Made by a program: the position numbers and the translations under genes
NCBI GenBank assembly: GCA_023430365.1
Contig: JAEZAS010000021.1
Coordinates: 1-30,199, forward strand
Direction: 5' to 3'
DNA: 30,199 nt
Source of the DNA: Planctomycetota bacterium
Lineage (GTDB): Bacteria > Planctomycetota > Planctomycetia > Pirellulales > Pirellulaceae
Notes under the pieces: generated by a model
Seen by the model: the letters and a program-made list of their open reading frames with translations, nothing else
Database searches by the model: none
What the model was told of the DNA's origin: nothing
Shown: positions 12,322 to 20,636 of the stretch, piece by piece
Numbering within the stretch: position 1 is the first letter of the stretch
Layout of the letters: each line of letters opens with the position of its first letter

Positions 12322-12357
12322 GCGTCGAGCGACGCTCGGCGCCGGCGAAGCGTCGCT
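12322..12357 (-). promoter_or_regulatory. Competing hairpins in the dnaE leader
   Basis: AGCGACGCT (12328-12336) and AGCGTCGCT (12349-12357) form a perfect 9-bp stem with a 12-nt loop. The same middle arm can instead pair with GCGTCG at 12322-12327 through CGACGC (12330-12335). In the transcript these would be mutually exclusive structures about 40 nt before the dnaE ATG. No U-run follows, so a classical attenuator is not shown. Confidence 0.4.
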
Positions 12358-12369
12358 GGCGGCTTCTGA

Positions 12370-12375
12370 ATTATA
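12370..12375 (-). promoter_or_regulatory. dnaE: Candidate -10 element (TATAAT) for dnaE
   Basis: On the minus strand a perfect TATAAT lies here, 88 bp before the dnaE ATG and inside the 159-bp gap after the SDR gene. No good -35 hexamer is found at 16-18 bp. The element would give a leader of about 80 nt containing the competing hairpins. Confidence 0.45.
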
Positions 12376-12440
12376 GCGAATCGCTACCGCCGTGGATGTG
12401 GTTTTCGGGAAACCGTCAGGCGGCCGGAAAACTTTGCCGG

Positions 12441-13190
12441 CTACGCAATTCGGCTGGTCAAACCGCCGTCGACTACGATCACTTCGCCCGTGATGTAATC
12501 GTTGGTGACGAGCAAGCCTACGGCCTCGGCAACTTGCTGCGGAGTTCCCTCGCGGTGGAGCGGAATCCGATGCTTCAAGTTGAGTTCTTTTCGCTCGGGC
12601 GTCATGTAATCGTGGAAACGGGTCCGAATAACGCCCGGCGCCACGCAATTGACACGAATGTTGTCGTCGGCCAATTCCCGCGCCAAGGACCGTGTGAACT
12701 GCGGCAATGCGCCCTTGGCGGTGGCATAGGCCAAGGCGCCGGCGACGCCGCGAATCCCTGCGGTCGAGGAGATCGTGACAATGCAACCTTCGTTCTGTTT
12801 CCGCAGGTGAGGGATCGCTGCACGGGCCAGGTAGAAATTGGCGTTTACGTGCACGTCCATCGCGTAGCGCCAGTCGTCGGGCGACACTTCGTCGATGCTT
12901 CCAGGAGCATTGGCCCCCGCGTTGTGAATCAGCACATCCAGGCGGCCAAAATGTTCAACGGTAGCCGCAACCACCGCTTCGCAATCGGCCTGACGAGAAA
13001 AATCGGCCGAGGTTGAAAAGCACCTCCGGCCACACCCCTCGATTTGCTGGCTGGTTTGGAGAGCTTCGTCCCCGAGCGTCCGCGCGGCAATCGCGATGTC
13101 CGCCCCGCGACGCGCCAAATCGCAAGCGATCGCCGCCCCGATTCCCATCGTGCCGCCGGTAACTAGGACGACCTTGCCGTCGAGGTTCAT
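12441..13190 (-). CDS. SDR family oxidoreductase (FabG-like)
   Basis: 249 residues, the usual length for a classical short-chain dehydrogenase. The NAD(P) binding loop TGGTMGIG is at residues 11-18, NAG at 90-92, the catalytic serine at 142, and YATAK gives Y155 and K159. The C-terminus has the common ITGEVIVVDGGLTSRI pattern. At the position where classical SDRs have the tetrad asparagine (DVN), this protein has DVH (H114), an unusual replacement. The ATG overlaps the stop of the upstream HTH gene by 4 bases (ATGA), indicating coupled translation. The substrate cannot be read from sequence; FabG-like names are generic. A weak hairpin (GCCGG/CCGGC) spans the stop. Confidence 0.9.
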   Translation of the reverse strand: MNLDGKVVLVTGGTMGIGAAIACDLARRGADIAIAARTLGDEALQTSQQIEGCGRRCFSTSADFSRQADCEAVVAATVEHFGRLDVLIHNAGANAPGSIDEVSPDDWRYAMDVHVNANFYLARAAIPHLRKQNEGCIVTISSTAGIRGVAGALAYATAKGALPQFTRSLARELADDNIRVNCVAPGVIRTRFHDYMTPERKELNLKHRIPLHREGTPQQVAEAVGLLVTNDYITGEVIVVDGGLTSRIA

Positions 13191-14359
13191 ACCGGTTCTT
13201 CAACCTCAGCGGGCTGCATCCGCCGCTCGATCACCTGCGGATCGAGCCTGACGATCTCGGTACCGGCATACAGGTCGGTTCGCAGCAGATCTTTCTCTTG
13301 CACCGAATGGGGCAGATTGAACTTCACCACATACGCGCCAATTTGCAGCCCGTGCCCCGAATAGACCGGAGGCCAGAATTCCTCACCTCGACGGGAGAGC
13401 ATGCGCGCGAGCAACCGAGTCGCGCGGCCGGAATAACCGCCCAGGACCATCTCCAGGCGTCCTTGCGATTCGCGATGGATGTAGAAGATGAACGCGGCGT
13501 CATGGGAAGTAGAGTCCCAGGGAGCCACCTGCCACGAGCCGTCGGCCGTTTCGTAGTAGATACCCACTTTGGGAGCCGGCTCATTCCTGCCCAGCCGGAC
13601 GCCGCCGCAACACGATGGGGGCTGCGGATCGTGGTCCCGGTAGCGAAGGAAAATTGGGCAACTGCGTTTCGCGGCGCTGGCCACGCTATCCTGCGACTCG
13701 AAGGGTTCGCAGCTGAACGCGTTGGCAAACAGCAATTCAACGACGGGGTTGCTCTTGTTGCTGCCCAGACAGACGAGAGCCTTGTCGCCGGCTGTTCCAC
13801 AGAACGATTCGTAGGCTTCGCGAGCAATCGAGATGCATTCTTCCTGAGTGCCTTGTCCAGGGCTCCAGACGAGGGACTGGTGCACGTGTTCGGGTTGTGG
13901 ATCGCCCGCGACAGTCCGGATCACCGCTTCTTCGCGACCTTGGATGTGCTGCGACGTGCCGCCCAGCGTGGTCACGCCGTTGAGCAATTCGCCGAGCAGG
14001 ACCGAATCGGAGGCCACGACCCAGGCGTCGTCCAACGAATCGCTGGGGTCGCCCCGACGAACTCCCATGCAGAGTTCCAAGCGGCGCCGGCGGGCCAGCA
14101 ATTCCCAAAAGTGCTCCGGCTCCACCGCAAACAGCCGGCCCGGAAGTTCGTCGGCGGCTGCGAAACCGCGATCGATCAAGTAGTCGCACAGCTTCGACAA
14201 GGCGTCGAGCGGGATGTACTTAACCTCATTCTTGAGCAGCGCAGCGACCTGGTGCCGGTCGAGGCCGGTGTATTCGCAGATCGCCTTGATGGTCCCTGGC
14301 CGCTTGCGCGGATCCGGAACGTGTCCAACGACTTCTGCCAAACGAAAGGAATAACGCAT
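13187..14359 (-). CDS. HTH-domain protein with a large uncharacterised C-terminal region
   Basis: 390 residues from the ATG at 14359, which was chosen over an upstream in-frame ATG at 14428 because the domain starts here (MRYSFRLAEVVGH) and the upstream residues overlap a promoter-like region. Residues about 23-66 form a Cro/C1-type helix-turn-helix (GTIKAICEYTGLDRHQVAAL). Residues 85-390 were not recognised. Visible features are WVVASDSVLLGELLNGV (113-129), an ALVCLGSNKSNP loop resembling a nucleotide or ligand pocket, a Cys-containing stretch (PPSCCGGVRLGRN), and a beta-rich end (LQIGAYVVKFNL). It could be a ligand-sensing transcription regulator controlling itself and the coupled SDR gene. 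That is inference from the HTH, the ATGA overlap and the inverted repeat upstream. Confidence 0.75.
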   Translation of the reverse strand: MRYSFRLAEVVGHVPDPRKRPGTIKAICEYTGLDRHQVAALLKNEVKYIPLDALSKLCDYLIDRGFAAADELPGRLFAVEPEHFWELLARRRRLELCMGVRRGDPSDSLDDAWVVASDSVLLGELLNGVTTLGGTSQHIQGREEAVIRTVAGDPQPEHVHQSLVWSPGQGTQEECISIAREAYESFCGTAGDKALVCLGSNKSNPVVELLFANAFSCEPFESQDSVASAAKRSCPIFLRYRDHDPQPPSCCGGVRLGRNEPAPKVGIYYETADGSWQVAPWDSTSHDAAFIFYIHRESQGRLEMVLGGYSGRATRLLARMLSRRGEEFWPPVYSGHGLQIGAYVVKFNLPHSVQEKDLLRTDLYAGTEIVRLDPQVIERRMQPAEVEEPV

Positions 14360-14384
14360 GAGAATCGCCCCGCTGAATCGCTGG

Positions 14385-14412
14385 ATTCTAGCAGTTAACG
14401 GCGAGTAAGCAA
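14385..14412 (-). promoter_or_regulatory. Candidate sigma-70 promoter of the HTH-SDR pair
   Basis: On the minus strand TTGCTT (14407-14412) and TAGAAT (14385-14390) are 16 bp apart, 26 bp or more upstream of the chosen ATG at 14359. Matches to consensus are partial. The spacer and -35 overlap an inverted repeat. Confidence 0.4.
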
Positions 14413-14418
14413 CCGTTA
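14396..14418. promoter_or_regulatory. Inverted repeat, possible operator of the HTH protein
   Basis: TAACGG (14396-14401) and CCGTTA (14413-14418) are perfect inverted 6-mers separated by 11 bp, with one further partly matching base pair on each side. The centre-to-centre distance of 17 bp and the overlap with the candidate -35 fit a dimeric repressor site. No experimental support. Confidence 0.35.
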
Positions 14419-14455
14419 GCCGAGTCACGCGGTTTAGCGCAGGAAGGGTCGCTTG

Positions 14456-15364
14456 CTATCGGCCTCGATTGAGCATGCTTCGCTGATTGAGGTAATCGAT
14501 GAAGAACTCGCTCATATTGCGGCTGGTGTCGATCAGGATCCGCTCACAGCCGTTCCGCTGGGCAATCTCCTGGAAACGATCGTTAAATCGCTTTACCGCT
14601 GTTAAATAGCCACGCCGAAGATCGTCGGTTTGGGCGAGCAACTCGTCGGGCACCTCCAACCCCACGAATTTGACCATCCCGTCGAACTCAAATGCGAGCT
14701 CGTCGTGGTGCATGACCTGAAAAAGCACCACTTCATGCCGGCTATAGCGGAGCCGCTGCAGAACCGGCTCCAGGGCGTCGAGATCCGTAAAGAAGTCGCT
14801 GAAAACCATGACGATCTCGCGCCGCCCCATGCGCCCGGCGATTTCGTTCAGGCACTCGGCCATAGCCGTCTTTTCCACCGGCTGCAGCTCGTCCAGATGG
14901 TGTGTCATCCGCACCACCTGGTCCATCGAATTGCTCGGAGCAATGAAACCCCGGAGGCGATCATCGAAAGTAGCGAGAGAAACTTTATCGCTCTGACGCA
15001 CGACTGAGTAACCGAGCGTCGTTGCCATTTGTGCCGCGTAGAGCATTTTCTGCTGGCGATCGTCTCCGTAGCGCATCGAGGCGCTGACATCCAGCAGCAT
15101 GTGGCAGACAAAGTTGGTTTCCAGCTCGTACTGTTTGACGAAGTACTTATCGCGGGAGTAGTAGACGCGCCAGTCGACATGCTTGGGGTCATCCCCCGGC
15201 ACGTACTCACGGTGACCGGCAAACTCCACGGCAAAGCCGGAGAGTGGCGACTTGTGGGCGCCCGCCAGATTGCCAATGACCAGCCCCGTCGGCTCCAAGT
15301 GGCGGTCGGCGACATGGCTCAGCACTTCGGGATCGAGATAACGCGACAGTACGGACTTTGCCAT
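14456..15364 (-). CDS. DUF58 domain protein (VWA-like)
   Basis: 302 residues. It carries the DUF58 signature RxYxxGDDxxxVDWR (residues 52-66) and a VWA-type metal site DVSAS (D92, S94, S96). A downstream VMVFSDF strand is also typical. Family members are encoded beside MoxR AAA+ ATPases, and this one starts 55 bp after the MoxR stop, so it is probably the MoxR partner and last gene of the operon. It is cytoplasmic: no signal peptide or membrane segment is seen, unlike the longer DUF58 proteins that have N-terminal membrane helices. No good ribosome site precedes the ATG. Confidence 0.9.
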   Translation of the reverse strand: MAKSVLSRYLDPEVLSHVADRHLEPTGLVIGNLAGAHKSPLSGFAVEFAGHREYVPGDDPKHVDWRVYYSRDKYFVKQYELETNFVCHMLLDVSASMRYGDDRQQKMLYAAQMATTLGYSVVRQSDKVSLATFDDRLRGFIAPSNSMDQVVRMTHHLDELQPVEKTAMAECLNEIAGRMGRREIVMVFSDFFTDLDALEPVLQRLRYSRHEVVLFQVMHHDELAFEFDGMVKFVGLEVPDELLAQTDDLRRGYLTAVKRFNDRFQEIAQRNGCERILIDTSRNMSEFFIDYLNQRSMLNRGR

Positions 15365-15418
15365 GACTCAAACGCCGGTTCCAAATTCGATGTGGTTCAT
15401 TGCTGGCGGAAGGCCAGG

Positions 15419-16447
15419 TCAGGCCGCCGGCTTTTCGTATCGCTTGTCGCTCGGCACCGCCTCGAAGAGCATGTCGATCAGTTTTTCGCTGTTCAGGCCG
15501 TTGGCCTGGGCGGCGTAGTTGCCGGCGATCCGATGCCGCAGGGCCGGCTTGGCAACGGCTTGGACATCGGCGACGGTCGCATGGTATCTGCCGTAGAGAA
15601 TGGCCCGGGCTTTGGCGCAGGTGACCAGCGTCAGCACGCCGCGTGGTCCAGCACCCCAGTTGACCCACTTATTGACAAACTCGGGGGCCTCCTGCGATCC
15701 GGGCCGAGTCGCTCGGACGAGCGCCCAGGCGTAGCCGAGCACCTGATCGCTGACCGGCACTCGCGTCACGAGCTTTTGCATTTCCAGGATCTCTTCACCA
15801 CTGAGCACCGCGCTGATTTCTCCCATTTGCCCGGTTGTCACACGGCGAGCAACCTCCCATTCCTCGGCTCCCGACGGATAGTCCACCTTGATGTAGAGCA
15901 GGAATCGGTCGAGTTGCGCTTCGGGGAGCGGATAGGTGCCTTCCTGTTCCAGCGGGTTCTGCGTCGCCAGTACGAAGAACGGCGCCGGCAAGTGGTGCAT
16001 GCGTCCGCCGGCCGAGACTTGGCGTTCTTGCATTGCTTCCAGCATCGCCGCCTGCGTTTTGGGCGGCGTACGGTTGATTTCGTCTGCCAGCAGCATGTTG
16101 GCGAAGACTGGCCCAGGCAGAAACTTGTAGGCCCGCTGGTGAGTTTCCGGATCTTCCTGGATTACCTCGGTGCCAGTAATGTCGCTTGGCATCAGATCGG
16201 GTGTGAACTGGATGCGTTTGAAGGACAGGTGCAGCGACTTGGCCAGCGAGCTGATGAGGAGCGTCTTCGCGAGCCCCGGAACGCCCTCAAGCAATGCGTG
16301 GCCTCGGGCGAACATGGCGATCAGCACTTGCTCGATCACGTCGTTCTGTCCGACGATCACCTTCGAAAGCTCGTCGCGAAGGCGGTTGTAGGCTTGCTCG
16401 CACCGCTGCACCGCAGCGACGTCATCTTTGTTGGTCGTTTCGGACAT
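15419..16447 (-). CDS. MoxR-family AAA+ ATPase
   Basis: 342 residues from the ATG at 16447, which has GGAG 9 nt upstream. A GTG at 16471 would add eight residues and lacks such a site. Walker A GVPGLAKT is at 55-62, Walker B LLADEIN at 119-125, sensor-1 ATQNP at 161-165, and the PLPEAQLDRF arginine-finger segment at 173-182. MoxR ATPases act as chaperone-like assembly factors with VWA proteins. The neighbours here are DUF58 downstream and two further VWA proteins upstream, so the ATPase probably works with one or more of them at the membrane. Confidence 0.95.
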   Translation of the reverse strand: MSETTNKDDVAAVQRCEQAYNRLRDELSKVIVGQNDVIEQVLIAMFARGHALLEGVPGLAKTLLISSLAKSLHLSFKRIQFTPDLMPSDITGTEVIQEDPETHQRAYKFLPGPVFANMLLADEINRTPPKTQAAMLEAMQERQVSAGGRMHHLPAPFFVLATQNPLEQEGTYPLPEAQLDRFLLYIKVDYPSGAEEWEVARRVTTGQMGEISAVLSGEEILEMQKLVTRVPVSDQVLGYAWALVRATRPGSQEAPEFVNKWVNWGAGPRGVLTLVTCAKARAILYGRYHATVADVQAVAKPALRHRIAGNYAAQANGLNSEKLIDMLFEAVPSDKRYEKPAA

Positions 16448-16529
16448 GAATTCGAACTCCGGATCAAGCACGAAATTGTGCGGGGTCGGTTCGGAATAGG
16501 ATGGACTTCAATGCTCTGACTGTTTCGCC

Positions 16530-19500
16530 TTAGTCGATGCTTTCGAAATAGCGCCGCAATCGTTCCTCGTAGCCGCGCGGCGCCTTGCCACGGGCTTTGG
16601 ACTGAATGGCGCTCTGTAGCTTGGGTGGCAGGCGGGCAAACCACGGCTCTTCGGCAAACTTCGATTTCGCCAACTCGGCGTCCTGATTCGCCTGCTGTCC
16701 GCGACTGTCTCCCTGGGCAGCATTTTCGAGTTGCAACTCGCCCGGCGGCGGCTTCTGGTTGTTCTGCGACTCGCCCGCTACCGCGTTGCCACCTTTGGCG
16801 GCCATCGGCGATGCCGGCCCTGCCATCGGTTGCTGTGACGCCCCCTGCCCCATCGGCTGGTTCCCCTGAGCGGTCTGTCCGGCGTCGGGCGATGGTGTTT
16901 GCTGCGAGGAACCCGGCATGGGCAGGTTGGCGGCAGCGGCGAGCGTGTCTGCCGCTTGAGCCGATGCCTGCGGGCCGGCGATTCGCTGAGCAGTGATTTG
17001 CGGGGAACTCGGAACGAAGCCGGAGCCCAGTTCGGTCGGCCCCGCCGATGGTTGAGCGCCGCCCAGCTGGCTGGCTCCGCTCGGCTGGCCTTGGCCTGGT
17101 GGTTGGCCCGGCTTGCCCGGTTGCCCCTCTCCCATGGGCGATCCTTCTCCCGCTGATTCGCCAGCCGGCTGACCTTCGTTGGCCGCAACCGGCTCGCCGG
17201 TCGGTTGACCGTCGGCGGCAGCGATTCCGGGAGGAACCTGCTGCCCCAGTTCGGAAGCAATCTCGAGCCCCTCCCGCACGCCTGGATTGGCTACTTCGTC
17301 CTGGCCAGAGATTTCGGCGGCCCCCTGTCCCGTCGCCATCTGAGCCTGAGCAAACTGCTGCGTTGCCTCTTGGAGCGAATTGGCTGCCGCAATTTGTTCA
17401 GCCGAGGGGGGAGGCGGTGTTCCGGTGGGTTGATCGCCTGTCGTGGGACCTGGCGGTGACGATTCGTTGGGTGACTTTCCGTCCGTAGCAGGCGGCTGGT
17501 TCTGACCGGCAAGCTGTTCGAGTTGTTCGGCGGCTTTCGCAATCTCTTCGCGAGCGTCCTGTTGTTCTTTCGCGAGTTGTGCGATCGCCTCAGCGAGTTG
17601 CTGGTCGCGACGGAGCTGCTGCTGACGAGCGGCCAGATTCGCGGCCGCCTGATCGAGATTCGCTTGCACCTCCGCCTGCGCCGCGGCGGTGTTCAGCGGA
17701 TCATTGGCGTCGGCAGCCCCTTGCTCGGCGGCTTCCTGAGCCTGACTGAGGGCAGCCGCAGCGCCAGCGTCCACATTCGCCGCCTGCTCGGCGGCGTTTC
17801 GAGCTTGTTCACCTTCGCGCGAGAGGGCCTCGGCCTGTCCCTTGGCTAGTTCAGCCAGGGCTTCTTGCACGCTGGCGGCCGCCTTCTCGAGGGATTCACC
17901 GGCCATGGCTTGGGGCTTCTCGGCCGAGGACCTATCCCCGGCGGCGAGTTGCTTTCGTGCCTCGGAAGCTTGCTGGGCCGCCTCCTCGGCGGCGCGTGCG
18001 GCTTGTTGGGCCGAGTCGCTGGCTTCATTGGCGTTGGCTTCCTGAGCAGCCTGAGCGGCTTCGGCCGCGAGCTGCTGAGCTTGAGCGGCGTTGTCGGCAG
18101 CCCTAGCCTGGGCCTGGGCGTCCGGCTCGCCAGCGGGCGCCTCCTTTGCTTGTGCGGCGGCCTTGGATGTCGCCTCCATCGCTTCGGCGAGTGATTCTCT
18201 CGCTTGCTTGCGGGCCGTTTCGGCCTTTTGAGGATTACCGCCCAGAGTTTCCTTCGCCGCTTCGGCAGCAGCTTCGGTCGCCTTCTTCAGGGCCTCCGCG
18301 ATAGAGTCCGTGGCCTGCCTGGTGAGTTCACCTGCCTGTTCGGCAACCTGCTGTTGCTCGGCAGCGGCATCGACCGGGCTATTGGCCTGGCCACGAGCGA
18401 TTTCCTGGGCCGCCGCGTCCGCTTTGGCTTGCTGCTTCATGGCGGAGGCAATTTCCTCGGCCAATTGTTGGGCATCGGCCGCGGCTGCTTTTCCCTCGGC
18501 CCGCGTTTGTTCCGCCTGGGCGCTGCGAATCGCGTCTTGAGCGGCCTGGAGCTTTTCCATCGCGGCTGCCGGAGCATGGGCGGCGTCGGTCGCGATCTGC
18601 TCGACTGCTTCGCGCGCCGACTCTGCCTTCGCTAGTTGCTCGCCGGCCAATTGGGCAAGCTCACTGGCCGCGTCGCCTGCCTGTTGCCGCAGTTCCTTGG
18701 CTGCTTCGGTCAATTTGCCGGCCGTGCGATCCGCGGCCTTAGCTGTTTGCTCGGCAGACGGCTTTGAAGCCTCGCCCGGTTGTTCTTTGGCCGAATGGAG
18801 TCCCTTCGCCGCTTCGGCGGCTGCTTGTTGAGCCTCGGCGAGCATCTGCGACGCCTCAGGCGCCGTATTCTTCACTCCTTCGGCGATTTTCGCAGCCACC
18901 TCGCCGACGGCAGCTTGCTCTTTGGCCATGGCTGCCGCTTCCTCAGAGGTCAGCCCGGATTCGGCCGCCGCCTCTTTCGCCGCGTCGGCAATTTCACGCT
19001 CTGCCGCGGCGGCTCGTTCGAGAGCTTCGGCAGCGCGAGCGAGTTCTCCCACCTCGACCGCCTTTTGCCGTCGCTGCAGGTCGGCGATCTGCGACGCCAA
19101 CTCGGCCTGAGCTTGCCGGACCGCCTTCAAGGCCTTTTCAGCGGCCTTCGCACGATCTTCGGAGGCTTCGGGGGCGGCATCCTTCAATGCTTCCTGTGCG
19201 GCGGCGACGGCTTCCTGAGCATTGTCGATTTGAGCTTCGACGGCTGAGGGCAAGTCCGTCATCGACTCGACCTTTTCCAAGCCCTCGGCAACACTTGCTT
19301 CCTGCTGGGTTGCCTGGGGAGGATTGTCCGCAGCGTTCTTAGCCGCCTCGGCCTGCGTCTTGGCGACTTCGTCGAGCGCCTGGTTGGCCTTCTTCCATTC
19401 CTCAAGTTGCTCGGCGAGTTCGTCGGCGCTCTTACTGGACTTCTCCAAATCGAGCCCCTGCTCCAGCGACTTTTCCACCTGGGCGAGAGCGCCGATCACC

Positions 19501-20636
19501 TCGTTCTGCTCTTCAACCGCCTCTTCCCGCTTCTCTTCGAACAAATCGGCAGTCGCCTCGAACGAGGCCTGCTTGGCCTGTTCGAGCAGCGGTTCGACCG
19601 TCGGAAATTTGGTGAGCGCTTCGGCGAGCTTGCCCAAATCCTTTTGGATTTGCGTCTGCTTTTCGATCAGCTCCTCGGCCTTCTTTTCGGTCAGGTTTGC
19701 TTGCTTGGTTTCTTCTCGCAATTGCTGCTGCCGCTTCAGCATCTCGCGAACCATCCTGATCGCCGCTTCGCGGTCGCTGTCGATCAGCCCCTGAGTCTCC
19801 TCCAGTTTCTCCAGCAGAGCCTGCAGGCCCTTGATCACGGCATACTGATTCTTAGAAGCCCCAGGAAACTCGGCCTTGCTCAAGTTGGCGGTGGCCAGTT
19901 TCAGTTCATTCTCGACCTGTCCGGCCCGCAGTATTCGCAGACCGTTCGACGCTCCGGCGCCTGCGACGCCGCCCCAGGAGCTGACATCGTCGAGTGCCGC
20001 GACCAACTGGTAGTAGAGCTTTTGCACGTCGGCCTGGTCTTCGATCGTCAGCAGAGCCAAACGTTCCCGGTCGCTGGGCCTGCGTTCGGGCAAGGTCTTG
20101 GTGGTGTTGTAGGCCTTGGTCTCCAGGACAATGAGCTCGCGAACTTGGGCCGAGAGCTTCGCGATCTGCATGCGGCGATAGAGCTTCTGCCGCTCGGCCA
20201 TGAGCTGCACGACCACTTCCCGGATCTTGCCGCGAGCCTTATTGAAATTCTCCAGCCGCTGCTGCTGCGTTCCGTCCTGAGCCTTGACCAGCAGAGCGAC
20301 AATCTCCTCCATCTCGGCCTTCATCAGCTCGCCGATATTGCCCTTCATCGAGGCAATATCTTTGTAGATGGGCAACCCTTTGAGGCCGTTCTCCTCGAGT
20401 TGACGGAGCTGAATGTCGAGCACGTTGTCGATCAGTTCGGCCGCGAGGGCGCGAGCTTTTTCTTGAGCCTGCTGCTTGCGACGGAACGAGTCCCCTTCAA
20501 CGCCGAACGAGGAAGTGCAGAGCAAAGCCGTCAGCAGGCCGAACACGACCGCCGGGAAGAAATGACATCGCACCAAACGGGCGGCTGCGCGGTTGAGATG
20601 TTCGCTCGCCGATTTGAGCACTTCATGACGTGTCAT
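16530..20636 (-). CDS. Giant secreted Ala-rich coiled-coil protein with conserved C-terminal tail
   Basis: 1368 residues. The ATG overlaps the previous stop by 4 bases (ATGA) and has GGAG on the minus strand at 20644-20647 with 7 nt spacing. A hydrophobic segment (27-41) followed by TSSFG looks like a signal peptide or anchor. Residues about 50-370 are mixed helical sequence. Residues about 370-1045 are extremely rich in Ala, Glu, Lys and Gln with long predicted coiled coil. Residues 1045-1320 are rich in Pro, Gly, Gln, Ser and presumably disordered. The last ~45 residues (PWFARLPPKLQSAIQSK, then APRGYEERLRRYFESID) look like a conserved end domain of a planctomycete family. It was not assigned to a characterised family. 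An elongated structural or scaffold role outside the membrane, partnered by the DUF4175-like protein upstream, is inferred. Confidence 0.8.
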   Translation of the reverse strand: MTRHEVLKSASEHLNRAAARLVRCHFFPAVVFGLLTALLCTSSFGVEGDSFRRKQQAQEKARALAAELIDNVLDIQLRQLEENGLKGLPIYKDIASMKGNIGELMKAEMEEIVALLVKAQDGTQQQRLENFNKARGKIREVVVQLMAERQKLYRRMQIAKLSAQVRELIVLETKAYNTTKTLPERRPSDRERLALLTIEDQADVQKLYYQLVAALDDVSSWGGVAGAGASNGLRILRAGQVENELKLATANLSKAEFPGASKNQYAVIKGLQALLEKLEETQGLIDSDREAAIRMVREMLKRQQQLREETKQANLTEKKAEELIEKQTQIQKDLGKLAEALTKFPTVEPLLEQAKQASFEATADLFEEKREEAVEEQNEVIGALAQVEKSLEQGLDLEKSSKSADELAEQLEEWKKANQALDEVAKTQAEAAKNAADNPPQATQQEASVAEGLEKVESMTDLPSAVEAQIDNAQEAVAAAQEALKDAAPEASEDRAKAAEKALKAVRQAQAELASQIADLQRRQKAVEVGELARAAEALERAAAAEREIADAAKEAAAESGLTSEEAAAMAKEQAAVGEVAAKIAEGVKNTAPEASQMLAEAQQAAAEAAKGLHSAKEQPGEASKPSAEQTAKAADRTAGKLTEAAKELRQQAGDAASELAQLAGEQLAKAESAREAVEQIATDAAHAPAAAMEKLQAAQDAIRSAQAEQTRAEGKAAAADAQQLAEEIASAMKQQAKADAAAQEIARGQANSPVDAAAEQQQVAEQAGELTRQATDSIAEALKKATEAAAEAAKETLGGNPQKAETARKQARESLAEAMEATSKAAAQAKEAPAGEPDAQAQARAADNAAQAQQLAAEAAQAAQEANANEASDSAQQAARAAEEAAQQASEARKQLAAGDRSSAEKPQAMAGESLEKAAASVQEALAELAKGQAEALSREGEQARNAAEQAANVDAGAAAALSQAQEAAEQGAADANDPLNTAAAQAEVQANLDQAAANLAARQQQLRRDQQLAEAIAQLAKEQQDAREEIAKAAEQLEQLAGQNQPPATDGKSPNESSPPGPTTGDQPTGTPPPPSAEQIAAANSLQEATQQFAQAQMATGQGAAEISGQDEVANPGVREGLEIASELGQQVPPGIAAADGQPTGEPVAANEGQPAGESAGEGSPMGEGQPGKPGQPPGQGQPSGASQLGGAQPSAGPTELGSGFVPSSPQITAQRIAGPQASAQAADTLAAAANLPMPGSSQQTPSPDAGQTAQGNQPMGQGASQQPMAGPASPMAAKGGNAVAGESQNNQKPPPGELQLENAAQGDSRGQQANQDAELAKSKFAEEPWFARLPPKLQSAIQSKARGKAPRGYEERLRRYFESID

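Noticed and set aside
15029..16519. 496-codon plus-strand frame opposite MoxR and DUF58
   Set aside because: It crosses two well-supported genes and their gap; no domain seen.
20500..20530. Lipoprotein signal (lipobox) in the giant coiled-coil protein
   Set aside because: The residues before the Cys are ALL, and the position just before Cys should be Gly, Ala or Ser; an ordinary signal peptide or anchor fits better.
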